The position numbers and the translations under genes were made by a program. A DNA stretch of 64,000 nt from contig CAVOQD010000003.1 of the NCBI GenBank assembly GCA_963698255.1, forward strand, positions 1-64,000, written 5' to 3'. Of this stretch, positions 34,804-43,087 are shown in pieces. Position 1 is the first letter of the stretch. Each line of letters begins with the position of its first letter. The notes under the pieces are model-generated. The model ran no database searches. It saw only the letters and a program-made list of their open reading frames with translations, and was not told the origin of the DNA. Source of the stretch: JAWKOK01 sp963698255. Its GTDB lineage: Bacteria > Chloroflexota > Anaerolineae > Caldilineales > Caldilineaceae.

Positions 34804-35898
34804 ATGAATTCAACCCAATATGCCCAAGCAGAAACTGAAATGAAAGATGGCATCGTCAAGACACCGCAAGACAAACCGGCAAGCGCCGCTGGAGGGGGAG
34901 ACACCCACATGCAGGCGATTATTTTGCACAAATACGGTTCGCCGGATGTGCTGAACCTTGAGGAGGTTCAGAGGCCGATCCCCAAAGACAATGAAGTATT
35001 GGTAAAAGTCCATGCAGCATCCGTCAATGCCGGGGACTGGCACCTCATGCGCGCGGATCCATTCTTAATCCGCCTGATGTTTGGGCTGCGAAAGCCAAAG
35101 CACTCAATACTGGGATCTGACGTCGCAGGGCGGGTTGAAGCAGTTGGTCGCAGTGTTACACGCTTTCAGCTAGGTGATGAAGTGTTCGGCGACGTCGCGG
35201 GAAATGGCTTTGGCGCTTTTGCCGAGTATGTATCTGCGCCAGAAGATACATTCGTGCTGAAGCCATCCGGTTTAACATTTGAAGAAGCCGCAGCGGTTCC
35301 ACTCGCAGCGGTCACCGCGCTACAGGGGCTGCGCGATCATGGGCAGATCCAGCCAGGGCAGAAGGTTTTGATCAATGGCGCATCTGGTGGTGTGGGTACG
35401 TATGCCGTGCAGATTGCCAAATCCTACGGGGCGGAAGTCACTGGCGTGTGCAGCACAAGTAAGGTAGAGATGGTGCGCTCGATTGGGGCAGATCACGTGA
35501 TTGATTATACGCAAGAAGATTTCACCCAAAATGGGCAGCAGTATGATCTGATTCTTGCTGTTGGCGGCAACCGGGGGCTGGCAGAGTACAAACGCGCATT
35601 GGCGCCCAAAGGGATTTATGTCATGGTCGGCGGATCGTCCACGGCGCAAATGTTTCAAGCCATGCTCCTCGGGCCGTTGCACTCAAGAAATGGGGGCAAG
35701 CAGATGGGCAGCATGATGGCGCAACCAAACCAAAAAGATCTCGCCATAGTCAAAGAGCTTGTTGACGCTGGCAAAGTCGTTCCGGTGATCGATAAACAGT
35801 ACCCGTTTAGCGAAGTTCCTGACGCGATCCGCTATCTTGAATCAGGGCGTGCGCAAGGGAAAGTCGTTATCAATATCAAGCATACTACTACTGCGTGA
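34804..35898 (+). CDS. Zinc-independent medium-chain dehydrogenase/quinone oxidoreductase-like protein
   Basis: 364 residues of the MDR superfamily, quinone-oxidoreductase-like branch: MQAIILHKYGSPDVLNLEE, VHAASVNAGDWHLMR, GSDVAGRVEAVG and the NADP motif GASGGVGTYAVQIAK. Zinc-ligand cysteines are absent, as in that branch. A hydrophilic 36-residue leader precedes the domain. ATG 34804 has AAGGAGACC at good distance. Its codon use is less GC-biased than the housekeeping genes, suggesting acquisition. The last residues and stop codon (CAT ACT ACT ACT GCG TGA) are made by the left end of the IS701-like element, so the natural C-terminus has been replaced or trimmed. Confidence 0.85.
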   Translation: MNSTQYAQAETEMKDGIVKTPQDKPASAAGGGDTHMQAIILHKYGSPDVLNLEEVQRPIPKDNEVLVKVHAASVNAGDWHLMRADPFLIRLMFGLRKPKHSILGSDVAGRVEAVGRSVTRFQLGDEVFGDVAGNGFGAFAEYVSAPEDTFVLKPSGLTFEEAAAVPLAAVTALQGLRDHGQIQPGQKVLINGASGGVGTYAVQIAKSYGAEVTGVCSTSKVEMVRSIGADHVIDYTQEDFTQNGQQYDLILAVGGNRGLAEYKRALAPKGIYVMVGGSSTAQMFQAMLLGPLHSRNGGKQMGSMMAQPNQKDLAIVKELVDAGKVVPVIDKQYPFSEVPDAIRYLESGRAQGKVVINIKHTTTA

Positions 35899-37449
35899 CA
35901 AATAATTCGTCGATTACCTTCTGCTTCTGCACCAAATAGTGCGAGCGTTTGGCTCGGGCAATGCGCATCTGTTTGTAGCGACAAGAGATCAATGGCAGCC
36001 TGGAGCATCAAAGTCGGGTTTGGGCAAGACGGCTTTCAGCAAATCTACGACTTGAGGGACAGTCAAAGCCGGTGCATCCAACTTGAGACAGAGTTGACAG
36101 CGAGCCAGAAAGCCGAAAGCGAGAATGACCAGCGTCATATGATGATGCCAACCAAACCAGGTGCGAGTCTCATACTCGTTGAGCCCGACAAGTTGTTTGG
36201 CCTGTTCGAACATCGTCTCAATCGGCCAACGCAAGGCGCAGACCCGGATCATGGCTTCGTGTACCATGTCCTCGGGAGCATTGCATAGAAAAGCATGGTA
36301 GTCATGCGGATTGGAGGTGGATCGACGCAGAATCAACCAGACCGCATGGGCCAGGCAGCCCATCTCGAACCGAGACCATGCGACGAATGGCAATTTCGGC
36401 AATGATGAAGCCCTTGGCGCCTTCTTTGAGGGCATGCAGCGACCAAGCATCTTCAGGCAGTTGTGCGCGATTTCGGCAACGGTCAGCGGGGCAGGCGCAT
36501 CAGGCGCCAGACGAGGACGGGTAGGTGGGCGGCCAACGCCTTCATACTCAGGTACGAAGGTCGCTGGTTCTTCAGCCCAGAGACAAGTGTCCTTGGGCAC
36601 TTCTGCCAGATAGATCGTAATCGGTCTCTTGCTCAATCCGGTCCAACAAGACGGTATCTCTGCCAAAGGCCTCATCCATGGTGAGCCATCGGGCCGGCAA
36701 GCTCTTTGCTTGCCAACATTGCTCGATCATCTGCCAGGCCAATTCGTTCTTGGTTTGGAATTGTAGAGTTGCGGGCACGCGACAGTCGTATCGCCGCTCT
36801 GAGTACTCTGGCGTAAACCAACAGTCCGGCATGTAGAGACGACGGTCGAGCAATGCATATCCTTTGGGGCTGCTGTACCCCAGGTAGACACCTGCCTGAC
36901 AGTTGGCGACTTTGCCTAGCTCGCCACACCATTGACGTTTTCACGCCAACGGAATGCTTGCCTTGTTTGGCGCAATCGCTCCCATCCAGGATGAGCACGC
37001 CATCATTTGTACCCAAGACCTGACCGATCTGTCGTCGATGTTCAGACAAGATTGCATCGTCTTGCCAGCGACTTTCGCCGACAAAGTACTGCACAGTTGC
37101 GCACAGACTCTGACCCCAGTGTCGCCAAAGCGAGATTCTCAGCCGATTTCCGTCGAATCTCTGGGTCCAGCAGTCCGGCCAGATAGTGATAGGAATAGAA
37201 TTGCTGCTTTTCGTTTCGAAAGAAAGGCGCATAGAATCGCATGATACGCCTCCAGTTCTTGAACCATTTCTATGACCTGTTCAGGCTGAATATTGAGCGG
37301 GGGGGAACCTTGAGCTGACTGTAGTCATAGTCAGCCATGGCTTCGGCTAGTTCCATGAGAACCTCCTGCGTTGTTTACGATTGTCATGTTGCCAACATAT
37401 TTTGACACACATCGGCAATTTTGTCATCAAAAATTGTCACGCAGTAGTA
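35886..37449. mobile_element. IS701-like insertion sequence, complete with ends
   Basis: 16-bp perfect terminal inverted repeats TACTACTGCGTGACAA (35886-35901 and, inverted, 37434-37449) bound a 1564-bp element carrying a single DDE transposase on the minus strand. A 4-bp direct repeat ATAC flanks it (35882-35885 and 37450-37453), as expected of a target duplication of IS701-family size. The left end forms the stop codon of the upstream oxidoreductase gene. Clean ends imply a recent insertion, although the transposase frame is interrupted. Confidence 0.85.
35989..37356 (-). pseudogene. IS701-like DDE transposase, frame interrupted several times
   Basis: Joining frames gives about 450 residues. 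An N-terminal AGLLDPEIRRKSAENLA is followed by GVLILDGSDCAKQGKHSVGV (first catalytic Asp), WLTMDEAFGRDTVLLDRI (second Asp) and ALRWPIETMFEQAKQLVGL (catalytic Glu). The start at 37356 has AGGAGG, so translation would initiate well. At least five shifts are needed, the clear ones each equal to one extra base as in neighbouring genes, so it is unclear whether this is true decay or the same assembly problem. Without correction it is non-functional. Confidence 0.8.
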
Positions 37450-37507
37450 ATACATAGCCATCGTGATAAAGCAATGATTTTTATCCCAGTACAGATTGAT
37501 AGAAAAA

Positions 37508-38548
37508 ATGAAAATGAACCTAATCGAACGTTACTTTCAAGAAGTTGGTCGCTCACTCCCCTCTGGTCAAAGAGAGGACACTCTTACAGAACTGCGGTCG
37601 TCCTTATATCATGCTTTGGAGAGCAACGAGCAGAGAGAGCCAGAGGACGCCCAAGTTGCCGCCGTCATCAAAGAGATGGGCGCGCCAAAGAGAATCGCGG
37701 CCTCCTACGATCCAATGCAAGAATATTTAATCGGCCCTACCCTCTACCCGCTCTTCAGAAGAGTCATTGGGATAGTCTTTACTGCTGTCGTTAGTGCTCA
37801 ATTGTTGGTGATTCTGTTTTCCCTCATCTTCACCGGAGAAGCCGTCAACTTTTCGGCAGAGTTCTGGAATATTCTTGAACGCTTACCAGCGATTCTCGGT
37901 TTTGTCGTAGCCGCCTTCTGGGGTTTACAGCGGTTGGATCTACAGCCCGATGAACTTCAATTTGATGTTGCTGGTGCTGGTGAGTTTGATCCCTACAAAT
38001 TGCCGCCGCTGGACTCTCTGCTGGAGCCAGTTGGCCGCGGTAAAAAAGGTTTCGAGATTCTCGTGAGCGTTATGGCTCTCAGCTTTTTAGCTCACTTTGT
38101 GCAGCCAGGTAGTTTTGCTCTAGGGGAAGGGAGCGGCCTTTTTGCCAACCCGATCCTTGAGCGCCTTTTCCCTTGGGTCGCTCTTTCCATGCTGGCGGCC
38201 ATCATGCTCGATATCGTGCTGCTATGGCAAGCTCGCTGGCACCGTTCCACCCGTATCGCGGCCATCGTGTCTAATCTGCTTAGCCTCACAGTTTTGGTGC
38301 TGCTGATTCTGGGACATCAGCGTTGGCTGGCGGCGGGCTTTCCTGGGCTTTTTGATACCCTTGTCTTGATGCCAGAGATGTTTGAGTCTGGTTTACAGGT
38401 GGTTGGTATGGTTGCGTTTCGCATGATCTTCATCGTTGCGGCAGTGATTGTGGGCATTGAGACAGTTGTCCATAGCGTTAGGCTGTTCCGCTCCGAAATG
38501 CGTGATCGCTCCTCACATTTATCAGTTTCAAATGCACTCGACTCATAA
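37508..38548 (+). CDS. HAAS-domain membrane protein
   Basis: About 346 residues. The N-terminal 60 residues (MNLIERYFQEVGRSLPSGQREDTLTELRSSLYHALE) form a HAAS-type helical signalling domain, followed by a multi-helix membrane region with about seven hydrophobic segments (first about residues 82-104). Such proteins usually follow a PadR-family regulator that controls the pair; no PadR gene is next to it here, and the IS701-like element ends 58 nt upstream, so the insertion may have cut it off from its regulator and promoter. ATG 37514 is equally possible. AT-richer codon use than the housekeeping genes. Confidence 0.7.
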   Translation: MKMNLIERYFQEVGRSLPSGQREDTLTELRSSLYHALESNEQREPEDAQVAAVIKEMGAPKRIAASYDPMQEYLIGPTLYPLFRRVIGIVFTAVVSAQLLVILFSLIFTGEAVNFSAEFWNILERLPAILGFVVAAFWGLQRLDLQPDELQFDVAGAGEFDPYKLPPLDSLLEPVGRGKKGFEILVSVMALSFLAHFVQPGSFALGEGSGLFANPILERLFPWVALSMLAAIMLDIVLLWQARWHRSTRIAAIVSNLLSLTVLVLLILGHQRWLAAGFPGLFDTLVLMPEMFESGLQVVGMVAFRMIFIVAAVIVGIETVVHSVRLFRSEMRDRSSHLSVSNALDS

Positions 38549-38573
38549 GCCACCCAATCCGAGAGGAACAGTT

Positions 38574-38711
38574 ATGAATTCACCTTTAGCCAATTCGAGG
38601 GCTGAGCTTGACAGCTCACGAAGTGGTCGCCCAAGGCGACAAGTCCGGCTCGCCATCCCCGGACTCATGTTCGAGCTCAAGGCCACAGCCGCCGATAGAG
38701 TTTCACGATGA
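38574..38711 (+). CDS. Small hypothetical protein, possibly a truncated gene
   Basis: 45 codons beginning with ATG after a good ribosome site (GAGAGGAAC), 25 nt downstream of the HAAS gene on the same strand. The peptide (MNSPLANSRAELDSS, then basic, then GLMFELKATAADRVSR) has no recognised domain. The next frame continues plausibly (DDYTIQDGDDWRLW), so this may be the 5' part of a longer broken gene. Confidence 0.3.
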   Translation: MNSPLANSRAELDSSRSGRPRRQVRLAIPGLMFELKATAADRVSR

Positions 38712-39180
38712 CTACACCATTCAAGATGGTGACGATTGGCGTCTATGGCTCCGACGGCAAAGGCTGCTGGATGGATAACGTATTTATCTGTATAGAACAC
38801 ATGTGCACAGCTCGAATGTGAGCGTATCACCAAAACGGAATACGGATTATGCGGCGCAAAAGAAGCCGCGATGTAAGCAGGGCCAAGTTGTAGCCGCCGC
38901 ATAATCCGTGTTGAACTGAGCCGGGGGTCGAGGCCTATGGAAATTGAGCCGAACGGCCGTGGTCACTGAAATAGAGAATAGCGATGGGAATGGCTCTCTT
39001 GCGGCCCATGTTCAGGCCAAGAGCAAGAGAGCCAAAGGAAGAACCATGGCGAAAGTGGCCGAAAGAGCGGTTTGGGGAGGCGAAGATGGCAGGTCTGCAC
39101 GCAAAGATGGCGCGTGCAAAGAAAGGAGGCATCTTTCCCCCTCCCCTGGTAACTCGTTCAGTGTCGCCGACTCATCCTGG
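38712..39180. other. Spacer with palindrome before the IS91-like element
   Basis: Holds the palindrome at 38841-38910. The part from 38940 to 39180 is purine-rich and may include the terminus of the IS91-like element, whose end I cannot place. No gene recognised. Confidence 0.4.
38841..38910. repeat. Palindromic repeat
   Basis: ACGGATTATGCGGCG (from 38842) is complementary to CGCCGCATAATCCGT (to 38909), with an imperfect loop containing GCCGCG. Confidence 0.7.
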
Positions 39181-40272
39181 CTACGGAGGTTGGCGTGGTC
39201 GAGGCCGAATGTGCTGAATGGGCGTCATGGGCTGACCGCAATGCGGACAAGCGACAACCTTCTCCTCCTGTGGAGCCTCTTGGTCTGAGGTCTGTGACTC
39301 GACCTGTGGATCAGTGGTTATGCCGAGCAGTCGTTTGGCTTGGGTAAGTCTGGAACGGCTGCTTGGCGCCAGGAGGCCGTAGTAGCGCACCTTGACAAAA
39401 CCTCTGGGCAGCACATGCTGCAGAAAGCGATGGATGAAGGCTTCTGCCGAAAGGGTGCAGGTGCGTTGCCGTTTGGTCTGACCATCCTGATAGGAGAAGG
39501 TGACCTGGTCGTTCACGACCTTGAGAATGCGCTTGTTGCTCAAGGCGACGCGGAAGACATAGGGAGCCAGATATTTGAGTGCTGACTCGCCTTTGCCCAC
39601 TGGGCGACAATCCACGACCCATGCTTGTCGCCAGACCGAGTCAGGCGTCTGGGGGAGAAGACCCGCTTTGCGCAGGCCGTTGCGCATCTTGCCGCGAAAG
39701 AGTTTGGCCAGCGGTTTGACGTGGACGAAGAAGTGATTCTTGGCCCGCAACCAGCGCAGACCATCGGGCGAGAGGGCGCCGCCAGGGACGAGAAAGTGAA
39801 CGTGAGGATGGTAGCGTAGATCGCGGGTCCAAGTCTGGAGGATGCCGACCATGCCGATTTGACCGCCGACAAAGCGTGGGTCCTGAGCCAATTGCTGCAA
39901 GGATTCAGCAGCAGTGCGAAAGAGCAAGTTGTAGATCGTCTTCTGCTCGGTGCGAGCCAGTGAACGTAACGGTTGTGGCAAGGTGAAGGTCACCATGAAG
40001 TAGGGCACAGGCAAGAGCAGTTCCTGCTGCCGTTCCAGCCACTGTTGAGCGGCATCCTGTTGGCATTTGGGGCAGTGTCGATTGCGGCAAGAATGATAGC
40101 TGTACCAGGTCTCATCGCAGTGTGCGCAGTAGTAGAGATGGCCGCCCAACACCTCGGTTCGACATTGCTCGATGGCGCGCATGGCGGCCAGATGGCTGGG
40201 CAACATGCGAGCGCCATACTTGTCTCGATAGGCGGGTCCATAGTCACGGAAGATATCGGCCAGTTCTACCAT
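39181..40272 (-). CDS. IS91 family transposase (HUH, zinc-binding N-terminus)
   Basis: 363 residues. The N-terminal zinc-binding region contains YYCAHCDETW and SCRNRHCPKCQQ (Cys-rich finger typical of IS91 transposases). The HUH metal-binding motif is YHPHVHFLVPGG at about residue 150, and SALKYLAPYVFRVALSNKRI is the segment expected to carry the nicking Tyr. A second CxxC pair lies near the C-terminus (ACPHCGQ). These enzymes nick at the element origin and initiate rolling-circle transposition. The frame is intact. Its start overlaps the stop of the recombinase gene by 7 nt, implying coupled translation. Confidence 0.9.
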   Translation of the reverse strand: MVELADIFRDYGPAYRDKYGARMLPSHLAAMRAIEQCRTEVLGGHLYYCAHCDETWYSYHSCRNRHCPKCQQDAAQQWLERQQELLLPVPYFMVTFTLPQPLRSLARTEQKTIYNLLFRTAAESLQQLAQDPRFVGGQIGMVGILQTWTRDLRYHPHVHFLVPGGALSPDGLRWLRAKNHFFVHVKPLAKLFRGKMRNGLRKAGLLPQTPDSVWRQAWVVDCRPVGKGESALKYLAPYVFRVALSNKRILKVVNDQVTFSYQDGQTKRQRTCTLSAEAFIHRFLQHVLPRGFVKVRYYGLLAPSSRSRLTQAKRLLGITTDPQVESQTSDQEAPQEEKVVACPHCGQPMTPIQHIRPRPRQPP

Positions 40273-41138
40273 GTCATTTCTGCCATGGTGCGATTGATGG
40301 CTTCAGCGGCGGCCGTTTCCGTTGGTCGTGTCAGATGGAGGTAGCGAGCGGTGGTTGCGATGGAACTGTGGCCCAGATAGGCTTGAATCAGACGCAGACT
40401 GACGCCCGCTTCCAACAGGTGTGTTGCGTAGGAATGGCGCAATGTATGCACAGTCGCAGACTTCTGGATGCCGCTCTCTTGCACCGCAGCCCGCATGACC
40501 TTTTGTAGGCTGCCGGGGGACATCGGCGCAGTAGCCGTTGCCCATGGCTGCCCGTCTTGCGGTTTGGCTGGGAACAGCCAGAGAGGATGACGATGTGTCG
40601 TCCAGTGGCTGCGCAACATCTCGAGGGTGGATTCAGGCAAAGGCACATGGCGGTCTTTGGCGCCCTTGCCTTGACGTACGTGAAGCACCATGCGCTCGCT
40701 GTCGATATCGGTGACCTGTAGCGAGATGCCTTCGCCTCGTCGCAAACCGCAGGCGTAGATGGTGCTCAAACAGACACGATAGTGCGGTTTACGAATACAG
40801 CCGAGGATCTGTTGGACTTCGCCTATGCTGAGGACGACGGGCAGTTTGGTCGCCTTGGCTGGCCGCACCACCAAATCCGGCGGCCATGGTCGCTTCAGGG
40901 TCTGAACATAGAGGAAGCGGATCGCATAGTGCGCCACCCGACAACTGCTACTGGAGAGTTGCTTCTCGTTCATCAGGTAGAGGAAGTAGTCGCGAAGTTC
41001 CTCGTCACTGAGTTCATCTGGCGGCTTCAGGTAGTGAGCAGCCAGCCGTCTGACCGCACTGATGTAGCAGTCTTGCGTACCGGTTGAAAGACCATGCAAC
41101 TGCATCTCTTCCAACATCTGTTGGCGTAGGGGTTTCAT
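40266..41138 (-). CDS. Tyrosine recombinase associated with the IS91-like element
   Basis: 290 residues with an N-terminal SAM-like core-binding domain (STGTQDCYISAVRRLA...) and a catalytic domain. Catalytic residues are visible: Arg in ACGLRRGEG, Lys in GKGAKDR, HTLRHSYATHLLEAG (His-x-x-Arg), GHSSIATTARYLHL (His and Tyr nucleophile). Such integrases accompany some IS91 elements, where their role is not settled. AGGAGGTAACTC precedes the ATG at 41138. Frame intact, upstream and overlapping with the transposase. Confidence 0.9.
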   Translation of the reverse strand: MKPLRQQMLEEMQLHGLSTGTQDCYISAVRRLAAHYLKPPDELSDEELRDYFLYLMNEKQLSSSSCRVAHYAIRFLYVQTLKRPWPPDLVVRPAKATKLPVVLSIGEVQQILGCIRKPHYRVCLSTIYACGLRRGEGISLQVTDIDSERMVLHVRQGKGAKDRHVPLPESTLEMLRSHWTTHRHPLWLFPAKPQDGQPWATATAPMSPGSLQKVMRAAVQESGIQKSATVHTLRHSYATHLLEAGVSLRLIQAYLGHSSIATTARYLHLTRPTETAAAEAINRTMAEMTW

Positions 41139-41221
41139 TGAGTTACCTCCTGTCTGGATGGAAAATGGATTCGACAGGAAGTATGGTTACACGATGGCTT
41201 ACAGAGGAAAAGTAGGAGGAA

Positions 41222-41296
41222 ATGCAGAGACGTCGGGTTGCACCCTGCGCGAAGCGCTTAGTTCAACAGTTGTTAAAAGGTCAAACCAGATCATGA
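41222..41296 (+). CDS. Short basic peptide gene coupled to the next
   Basis: 24 codons from ATG 41222, preceded by a near-ideal ribosome site (AGGAGGAA). The peptide begins MQRRRVAPCAKRLVQQLL: basic, with one Cys and an amphipathic stretch. Its TGA overlaps the next ATG as ATGA at 41293-41296. No family recognised; it may be a leader peptide for translational coupling rather than a product in its own right. Confidence 0.4.
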   Translation: MQRRRVAPCAKRLVQQLLKGQTRS

Positions 41297-41445
41297 GCGG
41301 CGCGGGTGTCGCACTCGGCGTAGGCGTTGGCTTAGCTATCGGAAATGCAATGAATAATATAGGCGCCGGTCTTGCAATTGGGTTGGCACTAGGTGTTGCT
41401 AGTGAATCCCGGCAGAAATCCTTATACAGTCCCTGCCAGAGGTAG
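41293..41445 (+). CDS. Small glycine-zipper hydrophobic peptide
   Basis: 50 codons. Residues 1-36 are a hydrophobic glycine-zipper stretch (GAGVALGVGVGLAIG, then GAGLAIGLALGVA) able to form two tightly packed helices in a membrane. From codon 36 the sequence is polar (SESRQKSLYSPCQR) and is encoded by the 53-bp repeat also found at 57413, so the natural C-terminus has probably been replaced. ATGA overlap with the upstream peptide implies translational coupling. I do not know the function; similar Gly-rich small proteins are common and uncharacterised. Confidence 0.5.
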   Translation: MSGAGVALGVGVGLAIGNAMNNIGAGLAIGLALGVASESRQKSLYSPCQR

Positions 41446-41450
41446 AGGCG
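41398..41450. repeat. 53-bp dispersed repeat, copy 1
   Basis: Begins GCTAGTGAATCCCGGCAGAA and ends CCAGAGGTAGAGGCG. 48 of 53 bases match the copy at 57413-57465, same orientation. It supplies the last 15 codons and the stop of the glycine-zipper gene. Confidence 0.85.
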
Positions 41451-41552
41451 TCGGATTTCTGTCGTGGTATTCACGCCGAACTGCACTAGTGGCGTTGGAA
41501 TGCAGCGCAAGGAAAATTCAGAAAAAGATGAGGAGCGTCCTTCATAAACAAT

Positions 41553-41581
41553 TGACATCTGTTTCGCTTCGAACTACGATG
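41553..41581 (+). promoter_or_regulatory. Strong promoter of the MFS gene
   Basis: TTGACA, exactly 17-nt spacer, TACGAT; 48 nt before ATG 41629. Confidence 0.65.
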
Positions 41582-41628
41582 ACGGGAATGGTCTGGCGTA
41601 GTTTGTATGCGAAAGAGAAACAGAATTG

Positions 41629-43075
41629 ATGAAGCCCCAACAAGCGCTGAAAAGCAACTCGACGGTTGCGCATCCCCTTTCCAATCAGAAGCAAGAAGGC
41701 AAGTCCTCCCGAGCCGCACTCAGCAATCAACATCTCCTCTACGTGCTCATGGCCCCCAGCATGGCCATGATCTTCAGCGGGGCGACCTTTGGCGTGGCGC
41801 TGCCGGCCTTGCGCACCCATTTCGGCATCGACGCCGATATGACGGCCTGGCTGGTGACCGCCTACACGCTGCCCTTCATGTTCTTTATGCCGCTCTACGG
41901 CCGCCTGGGCGACAGCCTGGGCAAACGCAACCTGATCCTGGCCGGCCTGGCCGTCTTCATCGCCGGCACGCTGTTGACCATGACCTCCACGACCCTGGCC
42001 ACGTTGCTTCTGGGGCGGGCGATCCAAGGGGCCGGTCTCGCCGGCATTGCACCGTTGAGCATGGCCATCATCTACGAGCGCTTTCCCAGCAACGAGCGCG
42101 GGCGCGCCCTGGGCACGTGGAACTCCATCGGTCCGGTTGTCGGCATCTTCGGGCCGCTGCTGGCCGGGCTGATGATCGACTTCATCGGCTGGCGTACCAT
42201 CTTTGTGCCGACCTTGCTGATGGGCGTCTTCGCGCTGGTGGTCGTCTGGCTGATGATCCCGTCGCTGCGCACGGCCAATTTCGGCTTTCTGCGTACCTTC
42301 GACTGGCTGGGCGTGGCGCTGCTGATCAGCGCGATCTCCTTCCTGGTCTTCTACATCTCCAGCCGCCCCATCACCGGCGTTGAGCCGCTGCGCGATTGGC
42401 GCCTGCTGCTCGTCTCCGCCGTCAGTTTCGCGGGCCTGATCTGGCGTGAACGGCGTCGCGCCGACCCCTTTCTGGAACTCGATCTCTTCGGCATATGCCA
42501 GCCTGCGCTGGGCGTCCATCGGCTCGGGCATTCGCATGTTCACCATGAGCGGCATCTCGTTTCTGATGCCCCTCTACCTGACCGACGTCCATGATCTGTC
42601 GGCCTCGACCACCGGCGGCCTGTTGATGCTCAACGCGGCCGCCTTGTTGGTGACCATGCGCAAGGGCGGCCAGCTCGCCGATCGTTGGGGCAGCCGGCGG
42701 CCCGTCATGATCGGCATGAGCGGACAGTCGGCATGTATGGCCTACTTTGCCCTGTTGCCGGCCGATGTCTCTCTGATATGGGTCGCCGCGGGCCTCGTGG
42801 TCCACGGTCTCTTTGCGGGTCTCTCATTGGCGGCGCTGCATCGGGCGTCACTGCGCGATGTGCCGGTGGAGCAGAACGGCGCGGCCGCCGGCATCTACAG
42901 CATGATCCGGTTCGGCGGCATGTTGTTGGGCGCGGCGCTGGGCGGCGTGCTCTTGCAGCAGTCGCTGGAGACCACGGACTCGATGGTGGTGGCCTTTCAG
43001 GCCGTTTTCTGGTTGATTGCTGGGGTGGCATTTTGCGGCATCGGCGTGGGGTGGAAGTTGGGGGATGCGCGGTAG
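41629..43075 (+). CDS. DHA2-type MFS drug transporter (frameshifted near 42491)
   Basis: About 481 residues, drug/proton antiporter of the EmrB/QacA type. Motif A GRLGDSLGKRNLI, the D1 region (FGVALPALRTHFGIDADMTAWLVTAYTL) and antiporter motif C (GPVVGIFGPLLAGLMIDFIGWR) are clear; 13-14 hydrophobic segments can be counted across both frames. One extra G near 42491 separates the N-terminal eight helices from the rest (AYASLRWASIGSGIR...). A promoter precedes it. Substrate not predictable. Convergent with the CBM9-like gene. Confidence 0.87.
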
Positions 43076-43087
43076 AGGATTGGCGAC

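Larger units (their letters stand above)
39181..41138 (-). mobile_element. IS91-like element with tyrosine recombinase and HUH transposase
   Basis: Two overlapping minus-strand genes, a tyrosine recombinase and an IS91-type Y1 transposase, form the coding part of an IS91-family unit. IS91 elements lack terminal inverted repeats and move by rolling-circle replication, so the true ends (outside the genes) cannot be fixed by eye; coordinates cover only the genes. Confidence 0.75.
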
